A stretch of 64,000 bases of DNA from positions 81,577 to 145,576 of the forward strand of contig JAIUNM010000007.1 in NCBI GenBank assembly GCA_020162035.1, in the 5' to 3' direction. The number at the start of each line of letters is the position of its first letter. Position 1 is the first letter of the stretch. The position numbers and the translations under genes are program-made. The notes beneath the pieces are model-generated. The model was not told the origin of the DNA. It saw only the letters and a program-made list of their open reading frames with translations, and did not search any database. This DNA comes from Bacteroidota bacterium. Its GTDB lineage: Bacteria; Bacteroidota; Bacteroidia; B-17B0; Aurantibacillaceae. This document shows positions 19,480-28,697 of the stretch, one piece after another.

Positions 19480-19526
19480 CTAAAACTAAAAAGCCTTGTT
19501 TAATAAACAAGGCTTTTTAGTTTTAG
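19480..19526. terminator. Bidirectional terminator with perfect 22-bp arms
   Basis: Two perfect 22-bp arms (19480-19501 and 19505-19526) with a 3-nt loop. The stem has GC-richer ends facing the loop (AAGCCTTG/CAAGGCTT) and A/T tracts outside, so it can terminate transcription from both sides. It lies between convergent genes and 9 nt beyond the wzc stop. Confidence 0.85.
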
Positions 19527-19535
19527 AGCAATTTT

Positions 19536-21920
19536 TTAGGCTTTTAATAAGCGTTTCCACAAAGGTTCAATTTTTGTGCTGCCTTCTCCATAACCATATC
19601 CGTAACCATATCCGTAACCATAACCGTAGCCATAGCCATTTTTATAATCGGCACCATTTATTAAACAAGCCATATTTGTTAAACGTTTTTCTTTGTTTAA
19701 CGATTCTGCAATTCTTAACAAACGTTTATCTAAATAGTTTGCTCTAGCTACAAAAACAGTTGCATCGGCATTCTCAGCAATTAATAAAGTATCGGCCACT
19801 AAACCAACCGGGGCTGTATCTACTATTACATAATCGTAATTTGTTTTTGCAAAATCAAATATGTCTTTAACTTTTGGACTTAATAATAATTCAGCGGGAT
19901 TTGGTGGAATTGGCCCTGATGGTAAAATATCTAATGTATTAAAATTTGGTGCTTTAAAAATAATGTCATTTAAATTTAAATCTTGCTCAACAATGTAGTT
20001 AGTTAATCCTTTTCTTTCGGATATATTTAAGTAACTTAAAATTTTAGGTGCTCGTAAATCTGTACCAATTAATAGAACTTTTTTACCAGAAAGGGCAAAT
20101 GAAGCTGCTAAATTTAAAGCAATAAACGATTTACCTTCTTTACCAATTGTAGATGTAACAAAAACTGTACGGCTTTGTCCTTTGTGGTTGCTGGTAATAA
20201 AATCTACATTACTTCGTAATAATCTAAAAGCTTCGGCAATGTTTGAGCGATCGTTTTCAATTACAACTAATTTTTCTTTTGATTTAGTTAAAGGAATATC
20301 TCCCAAATAAGGGATTTTAACCGCATCAATCTCTTTTTTACCATGTACTTTGGTATCTAATAAATCTAAAATATACAAAACAATTATTGGTATTATTAAT
20401 CCAATTAAAAAAGATGATAAGTAGATAATTTGTTTTTTAGGTGCAACTGCTTCGCCATTACTATAAGCTTTATCAATTATTTTTGCATTGGCTACAGTTA
20501 CTGCTAAAGCAATATTAGTTTCTTCTCTTTTTTGAAGTAAATATAAATACAATGCTTCTTTAATTTGTTGCTGACGTTGAATTGTTCGATACTCACGTTC
20601 GTATTTTGGCACATTTCCTATTTTTGCATTAATTTCATTTTCCTTTTTTTCTATTTCTTTGGCTTTAATTCGTAAGGTGTGTAATAAATTTGTTAAGCTT
20701 TCTTTTATAGACGCACGCGTACCTACTAATTGATTATCGATGTTTTGAACAACTGGGTTTTTTTCTCCAGAATTTTTTATAAGACGACTGCGTTCTAAAA
20801 TTAGTTTATTGTATTCGCCTATTTGTAATGCTAATGCAGGGTCGTTTAAACCTAAATTAGTAGGAATTAAATCGGAAGGTAAATCGTGTTTTTGTAGATA
20901 TTCGTTTACAAATTCAGCAATACGCACTTGTGTTGTTGCTTCTAATAAACTCATTTCGCTTTCGCTACTGGTTATTAAAAATTGTTTAGCTTCAGATTCT
21001 ACATCGGTTAATTTGTATTTGCTTTTATAACTTTCAGCTTCACCCTCAACATCCGAAAGTTCGGAAGTAATAAACTTAATACGTTCGTTTATAAAATTAG
21101 CAGTATTTTGGCTTACCTGATTTTTATCGGCAACAGCATCTAAATTGTGTTGTTTTATTAAATTGTCAATAACATCGGTTGCTTTTTGCGCCACAGCATC
21201 GCGTAAACTTATGGTAATAGCATTTGATGTTTTATTTACTGGACTTACTTTAACTTCTTCTAAATAATTATTAATTATTTTTTCATTGGTTTGAATAATT
21301 ACTCGAAAAGGTAAGTTCAAATAACTTTGATTATAATGTTTTGTTATTGTAAATTTAATTTTACCAAAGTTTGTTTTAATATACTCACCAAATGAAAAAT
21401 TGCCTATGAACTCATTTGTTTCTCCATTTTTTAACTCATATTTTTGATTGTCGGAAAAATTTAGTATCCAATTTCCTTCAGCTATCATTGTAGAATCAGT
21501 TATTATATATTCTGCTAAAATTGGTGCGTTGCTATATCTTTCATGTTCAATTGGTCTACCATAGGAATAATAAGTTGTGTTAAGTTTTAACTCATCTACA
21601 ACTTTTGACATTAAGAATCTAGATTTAAGTATTTCAATTTCATTATCAATGTTTTTGTTTGATTTTAAAATTCCTAAATCTTCAAACGCAGCTAATTCAT
21701 CGCTTACGCCTAGCCCTCCTTTTTTATCATCTTTAATTAAAATAGTTGCTTTAGCTTCAAACAGTTTAGTTTGATATCTAACATAAACAAATCCCAAACC
21801 TATAGAAAAAATTAAACTTAACAAAAACCATTTCCAATTATATAAATAACGTAAAAAAAGATCTTTTAAGTTATTTTCATCTTTTTCATCTACTGAAAAA
21901 CTATATTGTTCTAACTCCAT
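19536..21920 (-). CDS. wzc: Wzc-like polysaccharide co-polymerase and tyrosine autokinase
   Basis: A 794-residue inner-membrane protein controlling polysaccharide chain length and export. Order: first membrane helix (about residues 30-50), long periplasmic Wzz/coiled-coil part, second helix (about 505-525), then the BY-kinase domain with Walker A GKEGKSF, Walker A' VLLIGTDLRAP and Walker B YVIVDTAP. The C-terminal tail is a run of GY dipeptides (GYGYGYGYGYGYGYGYG), presumably the autophosphorylated tyrosine cluster. It follows wza by 5 nt. Confidence 0.93.
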   Translation of the reverse strand: MELEQYSFSVDEKDENNLKDLFLRYLYNWKWFLLSLIFSIGLGFVYVRYQTKLFEAKATILIKDDKKGGLGVSDELAAFEDLGILKSNKNIDNEIEILKSRFLMSKVVDELKLNTTYYSYGRPIEHERYSNAPILAEYIITDSTMIAEGNWILNFSDNQKYELKNGETNEFIGNFSFGEYIKTNFGKIKFTITKHYNQSYLNLPFRVIIQTNEKIINNYLEEVKVSPVNKTSNAITISLRDAVAQKATDVIDNLIKQHNLDAVADKNQVSQNTANFINERIKFITSELSDVEGEAESYKSKYKLTDVESEAKQFLITSSESEMSLLEATTQVRIAEFVNEYLQKHDLPSDLIPTNLGLNDPALALQIGEYNKLILERSRLIKNSGEKNPVVQNIDNQLVGTRASIKESLTNLLHTLRIKAKEIEKKENEINAKIGNVPKYEREYRTIQRQQQIKEALYLYLLQKREETNIALAVTVANAKIIDKAYSNGEAVAPKKQIIYLSSFLIGLIIPIIVLYILDLLDTKVHGKKEIDAVKIPYLGDIPLTKSKEKLVVIENDRSNIAEAFRLLRSNVDFITSNHKGQSRTVFVTSTIGKEGKSFIALNLAASFALSGKKVLLIGTDLRAPKILSYLNISERKGLTNYIVEQDLNLNDIIFKAPNFNTLDILPSGPIPPNPAELLLSPKVKDIFDFAKTNYDYVIVDTAPVGLVADTLLIAENADATVFVARANYLDKRLLRIAESLNKEKRLTNMACLINGADYKNGYGYGYGYGYGYGYGYGEGSTKIEPLWKRLLKA
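19588..19638 (-). repeat. Short tandem repeat encoding the Gly-Tyr tail of Wzc
   Basis: Imperfect 6/12-nt units (minus-strand sense TATGGTTACGGA) encode the GY run. Loss or gain of units keeps the frame and would change the number of tyrosines. Confidence 0.8.
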
Positions 21921-21925
21921 TAAAA

Positions 21926-22693
21926 TTATTTAGTTAATAACACCCCTAATGTAATTAATAAAGAAACAACAGAAACTATCAAACTAATGTTTGTTGTATT
22001 AATTGCAGCTGTATTGCGTTTGGCTCTGTTTGGTTCCACATAAACTATGTCGTTTTGTTGCAAATAATAAACGGGCGAAGAAAAAAAATCTTTAGATGTT
22101 AAATCAATTAGAGTTTCTGTTCTTTTACCTTCATTTTCTCTTATTACTAATATGTTATTTCTTTTACCGGTAATATTTAAATCACCAGCAATTCCTAACG
22201 CTTCAATTAAAGTGATTCTTTCATTTGGAATTGAAAACGTCCCAGGGTTTCTAACATCGCCTAAAACAGTAATTTTATAATTCAAAATTCTTATTAAAAT
22301 TGTAGGATTATTTAAAAATGGTTTAAGTACTGATTTTAATGTATCTACAGCTGCTGTTCTAGTTATTCCCTCTAATTTAATTTTTCCAACATTTGGAAAA
22401 TCAATATTACCTTTCTCATCTATTAAATAACCAGGTAGGCTTGGTGTGCCTTGAGTATAGCCGCCAATCGTTTGACTTATATTTTGAACAGGTAAATTAA
22501 AGGGTTTAATAGCTATATCATCTAAACTCATTACCATTATTGAAATAACATCTCCACATTTTAATTTTGGATTATAACTTTTAATTATTTCTCGGTCACT
22601 TAAAGCACCTTGAAAATAATTTATTTTTTTTCGAGATGTGCAATTTACAAATCCAATAAATATGATAAAATAATATATAAATTTAATTTTCAA
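21926..22693 (-). CDS. wza: Wza-like polysaccharide export lipoprotein
   Basis: A 255-residue outer-membrane export protein. The signal peptide ends at a lipobox (GFVNC, cysteine about residue 19). The polysaccharide export domain follows (LKCGDVISIMVMSLDD ... YLIDEKGNIDFPNVGKIKLEG), then an SLBB-type segment (ITVLGDVRNPGTFSIPNERITLIEALGIAGD). A C-terminal hydrophobic stretch (ISLIVSVVSLLITLGVLL) is the likely outer-membrane helix. It is the first gene of the wza-wzc pair. Confidence 0.93.
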   Translation of the reverse strand: MKIKFIYYFIIFIGFVNCTSRKKINYFQGALSDREIIKSYNPKLKCGDVISIMVMSLDDIAIKPFNLPVQNISQTIGGYTQGTPSLPGYLIDEKGNIDFPNVGKIKLEGITRTAAVDTLKSVLKPFLNNPTILIRILNYKITVLGDVRNPGTFSIPNERITLIEALGIAGDLNITGKRNNILVIRENEGKRTETLIDLTSKDFFSSPVYYLQQNDIVYVEPNRAKRNTAAINTTNISLIVSVVSLLITLGVLLTK

Positions 22694-22724
22694 CTAGTTT
22701 AATGTTTTTACTTTTATAGAGGGT

Positions 22725-22756
22725 TAAAGATAATTAAATAAATAAGACTGAACAAA
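22725..22756 (-). promoter_or_regulatory. Promoter for wza-wzc
   Basis: On the minus strand TTTG (22753-22756), a 20-nt spacer and TATCTTTA (22725-22732) form a near-consensus Bacteroidota promoter 32 nt before the wza start. Confidence 0.6.
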
Positions 22757-22791
22757 AGTTAATTTTTTATTTTATTACATTAATTTAAAAC

Positions 22792-23877
22792 TTAAGCACT
22801 TCTTTTTCTTTTAAATACAATATTAAAAACAGATTTAATGAAATAACGTATATCGGTTGAATAAGGCTTTTTTACTTTTTCTTCCAAATATTCACGTTCG
22901 GCTTGTAGCACTGAATTTACATCTCCGTTTCTATCTAATGCAACATAAGGCGGAATACAACCGGGTTTAAATTTTAAACGCAATTCTTGTAAATCTTTTG
23001 GAATGTCTTGCATATATCTTTTTGAAATAGGACGAACGCCCACCAATTTCATTTCACCTTTAATCACGTTAATTAACTGCGGCAACTCATCTAACCAATA
23101 GCGACGTAAAAAACGTCCCCATGGGGTGAGTCTAAAATCGTCTTTTGGTTTACCTGTTTCAGCATAACCGTTTAAGTTTAACACATAATCTTGTAAATAT
23201 TCGGCATAAGGGTGCATGGTGCGGAATTTATAAACACCAATTTCTTTACCCTGTTTACCAATCCGTTTCATTTTAAATAAAGGTCCATAACTGGCATTAA
23301 AATTAAATTCTGGTTCTTTAACTTTTGTTGTAACAACATAGGTTAGTCCGTTAAAGGCTTCGCTTGCTTCAATTTTAAAGCCACAACTTACCAAACGCCC
23401 CATTACCTCAGCTTTTGAAAGCAAACGGTTACGCCCACGGGTAACTAAAAAGTAGATTTTTTTAAAACCCCAGATTTTTGGAAACATTCGTAAAAAAATA
23501 AATTCAAGTATAAACCAAATGTTTTTTATAACCGGTATATTTCCTATCCGATGCCTTTCTTTTCGAGTGGTAATTGTTTCAAAACAAATAATGTAATAAT
23601 TTCCGTTAATTAATCTACTATTTACAGATTCAAAAAACTTATTGATGTAGCGGATGTTGTTTACTTTTGAAAGATTTATAAAACCATTTATTTCATAAGG
23701 GTAATTAATAATATTAAAAACATTTGTTGATGCAAGAGTTAACGTTTTTTGAGAACAAATGTCTATATATTTAGTTATAAAACAATAAACATCTACATTG
23801 TAATTTTCTATAAATCGTTGCTTTACTGTATATGAATCCGTTAAAGGTTGAATGTTTTTTTGTAAAGATGATTCCAA
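22792..23877 (-). CDS. Initiating sugar-phosphate transferase (WcaJ/WbaP family)
   Basis: Transfers a sugar phosphate from a UDP-sugar to undecaprenyl phosphate, starting repeat-unit synthesis. The 361-residue protein has the catalytic domain at the C terminus: GVYKFRTMH (about residues 218-226), LRRYWLDELPQLINVIKGEM and VGVRPISKRY, followed by KPGCIPPYVALDRNGD. The N-terminal half (about 170 residues) is not the usual four-helix region and has one hydrophobic segment (NIWFILEFIFLRMF). It is an unusual variant, but the catalytic motifs are intact. Confidence 0.9.
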   Translation of the reverse strand: MESSLQKNIQPLTDSYTVKQRFIENYNVDVYCFITKYIDICSQKTLTLASTNVFNIINYPYEINGFINLSKVNNIRYINKFFESVNSRLINGNYYIICFETITTRKERHRIGNIPVIKNIWFILEFIFLRMFPKIWGFKKIYFLVTRGRNRLLSKAEVMGRLVSCGFKIEASEAFNGLTYVVTTKVKEPEFNFNASYGPLFKMKRIGKQGKEIGVYKFRTMHPYAEYLQDYVLNLNGYAETGKPKDDFRLTPWGRFLRRYWLDELPQLINVIKGEMKLVGVRPISKRYMQDIPKDLQELRLKFKPGCIPPYVALDRNGDVNSVLQAEREYLEEKVKKPYSTDIRYFIKSVFNIVFKRKRSA

Positions 23878-23957
23878 CTTTTTTACTTATTGAATATTTA
23901 AGCCCCTTAAAGTAAAATGCTTTAAAATAAGCATTAATAGAAGTTTAATTTTATGTA

Positions 23958-24734
23958 TTAAATATTAAATCTAAATTTAATAGCATCTCTAAAAGTAGGG
24001 ACGTTATTATAAGTAGCTAACTCATTTAGGTTTGGTAAAGTTGTATAAACACCAGTCTCTAATTTTTTAAGTGCTTCTAACATTGCTATAGATGCCAATT
24101 TGTAGTTTTTATCGACCAAACTATTAAATGTGTCATCGTTTTCTACTTGAAATTTTTTTTGAACAATAATTGCTCCAGAATCCATACCTTCATCAACAAA
24201 ATGAATAGAAACTCCAGTTTCATTTTCTTTTTTAAATAAAACCCAAAAAGGGGTTAACCTGCCTCTGTTTTTGGGGAGCAAAGCATTGTGTCTGTTTATT
24301 ACACCAATTTTAGGAATTTCTAAAAGTTCTTTTTTGATAATGTATTGAGATTGGTTAATAATAACATCTGGTTTCAGGTTGTTTAAAACATTTATGAATT
24401 TTTTATTATTTGGAGAATCAATTAAAAAAACATTGATGTTTTTTTTTGCACAAAAACATTCCAATCCAGGATTTTCAATGTTTAAAATTGTGCTAAACTT
24501 TTTTTGAAATTTAAATTTAAGGGTTTTAAATACATTTTTAAAAAAGCCAGTTATTCCCATTATTAATATTAAACTAATTGCATAAACAACTTTTGATCTT
24601 TTTTTCCCAATTTTAAATCTTCCGCCTTTTGAAATAGCTACTCCTATTATTTCATTTTTTCTTGCAGTAATTATATCTTTAATAAATGGAAGCGTATATA
24701 AAGGATCTTCCATAGATATTATGAAAATTTTCAT
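23958..24734 (-). CDS. Formyltransferase family protein, probable sugar N-formyltransferase
   Basis: A 258-residue protein with the formyltransferase fold: the substrate-binding region INRHNALLPKNRGRLTPFWVL carries the conserved Asn/His pair, followed by TGVSIHFVDEGMDSGAIIVQ. In this locus it most likely N-formylates an amino sugar using 10-formyl-THF (inference from context). It is shorter than methionyl-tRNA formyltransferase and lacks its C-terminal tRNA-binding domain. Its start overlaps the deacetylase stop by 4 nt. Confidence 0.83.
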   Translation of the reverse strand: MKIFIISMEDPLYTLPFIKDIITARKNEIIGVAISKGGRFKIGKKRSKVVYAISLILIMGITGFFKNVFKTLKFKFQKKFSTILNIENPGLECFCAKKNINVFLIDSPNNKKFINVLNNLKPDVIINQSQYIIKKELLEIPKIGVINRHNALLPKNRGRLTPFWVLFKKENETGVSIHFVDEGMDSGAIIVQKKFQVENDDTFNSLVDKNYKLASIAMLEALKKLETGVYTTLPNLNELATYNNVPTFRDAIKFRFNI

Positions 24735-25651
24735 ATTAAATTTTGTTTAATACAATAATCCTTAACAGTAAGGAAATTATAATTTCTTTTTTCAAAAAAA
24801 TTAATTTCTTTTTCAAATAAAAATGAAGCATTAGGTCCAAGATTTTTTGTTTTCAATTGTGCGCGTAGCCAATCTTGCATAAAATAATTGATTTTATTTT
24901 TTGTTCTTTTTTCTATTATTCTAGGTTCATCTGACTCATCAATAAATTCATTTGGATGAATGTCAAAAACTAAAGGTTTATTATTAAATGAAGATTCAAT
25001 ATTTATTCCATAACGTTGAAATGACGTTAATAAAGGAAAAATCCTCATAGTAGTTCCTACGTGAGGAAAAAACAAAGCAGTTAAAGGGATTTCAACTATT
25101 GGACCTTTACCTTTTTTGAATAATGAATTTGGGCTTGTTTTGTATGGGAGCCTAGGTGCAAAAAGCCATTTCAGTTTTTTTAATCCTCCAAATGACATAA
25201 AAAAATCAAAACGTTGTGAAGCAATTGAGGAATCTATTTTATATTCTGCTTCAATTAATGCGCGTGCAGTATCATTATTTACCCTAAGTGCAGGTGCTCG
25301 AAATGAGATTACTTCCTGTCCAGAAATATCTTCCAATAATTGCTTCGATTCAAGTAAATGTCTTTTTTGCTTTTCAAAAGGCATAACATCAAATCCATTT
25401 TCTCTAATATGAGATTTTCCATGAGAACCTACTTCATGCCCATGTTTCAAAATCATTTTAACTACCTGAGGATATAATTTTGCTATATATCCAGTGAAGT
25501 AAAATGTACTTTTAATATTATACTTTTCATAAGTTTCTAAAAGTAACGGCATACCCTCATTTAGCACTTTTCTTCCTGTTTCGTCTCTTAAAGAATTAAA
25601 CCAAATTGAAGTAGTTTCTACATCGTTTGTAAATAATGCGCATTTATTCAT
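24731..25651 (-). CDS. Polysaccharide deacetylase (NodB-like)
   Basis: A 306-residue carbohydrate esterase family 4-type protein. Motifs are in order: TNDVE (residues 9-13, catalytic Asp and metal Asp), HEVGSHGKSH (about 91-100, metal histidines), FRAPALRVN (about 138-146) and a late VFDIHPNEF. It would remove N-acetyl groups from a sugar; its coupling to the formyltransferase by a 4-nt overlap suggests deacetylation followed by formylation of the same amino sugar (inference). No signal peptide, so it acts in the cytoplasm. Confidence 0.88.
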   Translation of the reverse strand: MNKCALFTNDVETTSIWFNSLRDETGRKVLNEGMPLLLETYEKYNIKSTFYFTGYIAKLYPQVVKMILKHGHEVGSHGKSHIRENGFDVMPFEKQKRHLLESKQLLEDISGQEVISFRAPALRVNNDTARALIEAEYKIDSSIASQRFDFFMSFGGLKKLKWLFAPRLPYKTSPNSLFKKGKGPIVEIPLTALFFPHVGTTMRIFPLLTSFQRYGINIESSFNNKPLVFDIHPNEFIDESDEPRIIEKRTKNKINYFMQDWLRAQLKTKNLGPNASFLFEKEINFFEKRNYNFLTVKDYCIKQNLI

Positions 25652-25748
25652 TGTGAAAACCTTTCTCTGTAAAAAACATTTTTTTATTTTATTGATGTAA
25701 TAGAATTAAAAAACAAAATTGGTCCTTTAAATTCAAAATTTTTATAGA

Positions 25749-27575
25749 TTACTCTTTATAAAGTTTTTTAATATTATTTACAATTTTAACTACTCTTTCA
25801 AAATTTAAGCCTAATGTATCTAAATACCAACGAATATTTTGGAAACGTGGTTGGTTTTCATCTTCTACTAATTCAAGTGCTTTTTCTCTAGTTATTTGTC
25901 CTTCTCTTATCTGATTACTTCTAAAGGTGTCATGCTCCGTAAATCCGGCAACAGTATAGTAAACATAATTGTAAAATGCAGCCGTTCCATCTCCAATACG
26001 CCAAGTAGTTTTTGTATCAGGTGCGAGTTCCCATTCATATTCATTTATCAGGGTTTGATTAACTAACTCCTCATCCCAACGCCAGTAATCAAAAATATGG
26101 TAATAATCTTGCTTCTTGGTTAGACTTCTGTAATACTCACCCGCTAAAGTGTCCCAAAGTGAGGAATTAAAATATCCCGGACTATCCATCATTGCACGAA
26201 AGCGTTTGGCGTGATATCTCAATTGTTTTATTATGCCATGGCTATACACACGCTCTTCCTCAAAGTCAGGTTTAATACCTAAAAAACCGGTTTTAAAATG
26301 AGTTACTTCTAAAGGATTAACACCCCATAAATTTAAATTTACACCTGTTTGATTTTTTACATCTTCAACATGTCTAAAAAAATGTTTATCGCCTGCTGTA
26401 AGCATTGCCATCATACCTAAATTAGGAGATTTAAGCCACGCTTCTAAATTCATTCTGATATTTTTTCGTTTTAATGAAATATCAGCAGCAACAATAATAT
26501 TTTCAACCCCCAATTCTGCGCACATTCTGCTAATATTTCTTCTTCCTAAATCAGTTACCATTCCCCAATCATAGGTGTAGGTTACTGGTTTTAATTCAAG
26601 TTCTTTTATAATTAAATGCAATCCGTAACAACTATCTCTACCACCGGAAAAAGGTACAATGCACTCCAAACCACTATTTTTTCTGTAAGGTTTAATAAGA
26701 TTGAATAATTCTTCTTTTGGTTTAGGATTGTTGCGCGGTTTATAGTTTAAACAATAATTACATACCCCTTGATCGTTAAAACGGATAAAAGGCATTGTTT
26801 CAGGTAGAATGCACTTTGTACACCTTTTCAAATTATGAGGTTTATATTGAAGTAATGTTTCTTGTGTTTTATCAAATTTAAATTCTGGAATTAAATTCTC
26901 AGTGCGGATCTTAAAATCAATTAACTTATAATTTAAATCAATAGGTATGTGAATATCAAAAATTTTGTAGCTCTTATTTATTTGAGAAATGCTCTCACAA
27001 CCAATTTTTATTAAAGGATAATTTTCAGAAGCAAAGAAAGTGGCACCGTTTTTATTACCAATGTATAAACTCCCATTATTTGAGATCAATATAATTTTAC
27101 CAATATTTTGGATCAATAAAGCGCATGAAACAATTCCTTTGCATTTTTTTATAATTACATCTGCCAATTCATTAAGTTGGCCATCATTCATAAAATGCTC
27201 TAATGTAATACCAATAATAACTTCTGAATCAATTTGATGTTTACGATCTATCGTAAGGCTTTTCCAAATTTCATTATCATTAACAATTATACCATTGTGG
27301 AGTACAAATATGTTTTCTCTAACAACAGGTTGGTTGTCGGAAAGGCCATTGGTAATTAAACGACTATGTCCAAAAACAACAGGAGATTGGTATGGATTTA
27401 TTTGATTTAATAACTTGTCAATGTTATAATCAGCTCTATAGATCTGATATCGGTTATCTTGAAAGTAGATTAATCCGCTTGAATCTTTACCGCGTTGCTG
27501 AGAATGTTTTACGAGTAGATTTAAATCTGTTTTATTTACTTTGTTTTTAGCTATAATGCCAAATATGCCACACAT
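25749..27575 (-). CDS. Class II glutamine amidotransferase fused to a WbpG-like PP-loop sugar amidotransferase
   Basis: A 608-residue fusion. Residues 1 to about 230 are a class II (Ntn) glutaminase beginning MCGIFGIIA with the nucleophile Cys2 and LHNGIIVND. The rest is a PP-loop ATPase of the N-acetyl-sugar amidotransferase (WbpG/PseA-like) family: two CxxC pairs (CTKCILPETMPFIRF and GVCNYC), the PP-loop PFSGGRDSCYGLH and WGVNPLEVTHFKTGF. In WbpG systems HisH/HisF-like partners supply ammonia; here the fused domain can do so. The likely product is an acetamidino or amide-modified sugar (inference). Confidence 0.88.
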   Translation of the reverse strand: MCGIFGIIAKNKVNKTDLNLLVKHSQQRGKDSSGLIYFQDNRYQIYRADYNIDKLLNQINPYQSPVVFGHSRLITNGLSDNQPVVRENIFVLHNGIIVNDNEIWKSLTIDRKHQIDSEVIIGITLEHFMNDGQLNELADVIIKKCKGIVSCALLIQNIGKIILISNNGSLYIGNKNGATFFASENYPLIKIGCESISQINKSYKIFDIHIPIDLNYKLIDFKIRTENLIPEFKFDKTQETLLQYKPHNLKRCTKCILPETMPFIRFNDQGVCNYCLNYKPRNNPKPKEELFNLIKPYRKNSGLECIVPFSGGRDSCYGLHLIIKELELKPVTYTYDWGMVTDLGRRNISRMCAELGVENIIVAADISLKRKNIRMNLEAWLKSPNLGMMAMLTAGDKHFFRHVEDVKNQTGVNLNLWGVNPLEVTHFKTGFLGIKPDFEEERVYSHGIIKQLRYHAKRFRAMMDSPGYFNSSLWDTLAGEYYRSLTKKQDYYHIFDYWRWDEELVNQTLINEYEWELAPDTKTTWRIGDGTAAFYNYVYYTVAGFTEHDTFRSNQIREGQITREKALELVEDENQPRFQNIRWYLDTLGLNFERVVKIVNNIKKLYKE

Positions 27576-27581
27576 ATATTT

Positions 27582-28697
27582 TTAAGAATTAAATTTAAAA
27601 CGTTCCATACATGTTTTTGGATCTTGAAAGTATTCATGAACGCTTTTTGGATTGTTTTCAAATAACCATATCAGAAATGAGGATACATCAATTGTATCGT
27701 TTAGTAAATGCTTTCTTCGTTCTGTGTATATGCTTTTTAGACTTTTTGTATTTACTAATTCTGATATTTTTTTTAAAAAATCTTCGGCTTGGTTAGTTCT
27801 GAAACAATGAATTAATTGATATTTGTTTTCAATTTCAAGCATTTGTTCTATTTCATAAAAATATTCGTCAAATTCTACTGCTGGTGTTCCTAAAACAGCT
27901 GCTTCAGTACACATTGTGGTACTGTCTCCTATAAATATTTTTGCGTAGTTAATATAATGCGTAATATCATTTTTACGTATATTAAACTGGTATTTTTCTA
28001 ATTCACAAGGTAATTTTCTTTCAGATGTAATTAAAATTTTACCCTGTGGTTCTAAAATGGATATTAATTTTAGTAACACTTCGTTTGAAATTCCGCTTTT
28101 CCCTATATCATGTGTTGCGCCAAATCCTGTGCATCTAATTAAAAAATAATCTTTTTCTTGTATTTCTTTAGGTAACACATTTTTATTTGGTGTAAAATGA
28201 TTTGGGTGTAAATGTGCGAGTGCTTTATACCCCTTATATCCTATTTTTTTATTTTTATATTTACCTACATCTGTAATTACGGGTGCAATTATATAATGTG
28301 TTGGCTTAAACCATACAACTTGTTCCGGAACTGCACTTAGCACATCATCTGTGGGGTAAAATGAAACTCCACCTTTAAGCCTCGCAATTACTGAGGCAAA
28401 ATCTCCAACAAACACATCATATTTTTTACCTCTGCAAAATTTATATAGACGGTAGATTGTTAAAAAAATGCTTAAAAATGCTGCAATATAAACATGTACA
28501 CCTTTTATTTTTCTACTTTTTGGAAAGATGTTTGTATACTCCCAACCCTCTTCTTTAACCAATTCTTCTAAAATATCTTTAGTATTAATAACTACATCAA
28601 CAGTGTAACCTTTACTTATTAAAGCATTTATCTGTACTTTGTGAAAATGAAATTTAGCGGGATGTACTAAATAAAATAAAAATCTTTTATTATTCAT
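27582..28697 (-). CDS. DUF354 protein, GT-B-fold glycosyltransferase or epimerase-like
   Basis: A 371-residue protein of the DUF354 family, related to UDP-GlcNAc 2-epimerases and GT-B glycosyltransferases. Visible features are the N-terminal FYLVHPAKFHFHKVQINAL, the segment YDVFVGDFASVIARLKG, and the C-terminal nucleotide-sugar region IFIGDSTTMCTEAAVLGTPAVEFDEYF. The exact reaction cannot be decided. Its start overlaps the WbpG-like gene by 8 nt, so it is translated in the same operon. Confidence 0.8.
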   Translation of the reverse strand: MNNKRFLFYLVHPAKFHFHKVQINALISKGYTVDVVINTKDILEELVKEEGWEYTNIFPKSRKIKGVHVYIAAFLSIFLTIYRLYKFCRGKKYDVFVGDFASVIARLKGGVSFYPTDDVLSAVPEQVVWFKPTHYIIAPVITDVGKYKNKKIGYKGYKALAHLHPNHFTPNKNVLPKEIQEKDYFLIRCTGFGATHDIGKSGISNEVLLKLISILEPQGKILITSERKLPCELEKYQFNIRKNDITHYINYAKIFIGDSTTMCTEAAVLGTPAVEFDEYFYEIEQMLEIENKYQLIHCFRTNQAEDFLKKISELVNTKSLKSIYTERRKHLLNDTIDVSSFLIWLFENNPKSVHEYFQDPKTCMERFKFNS

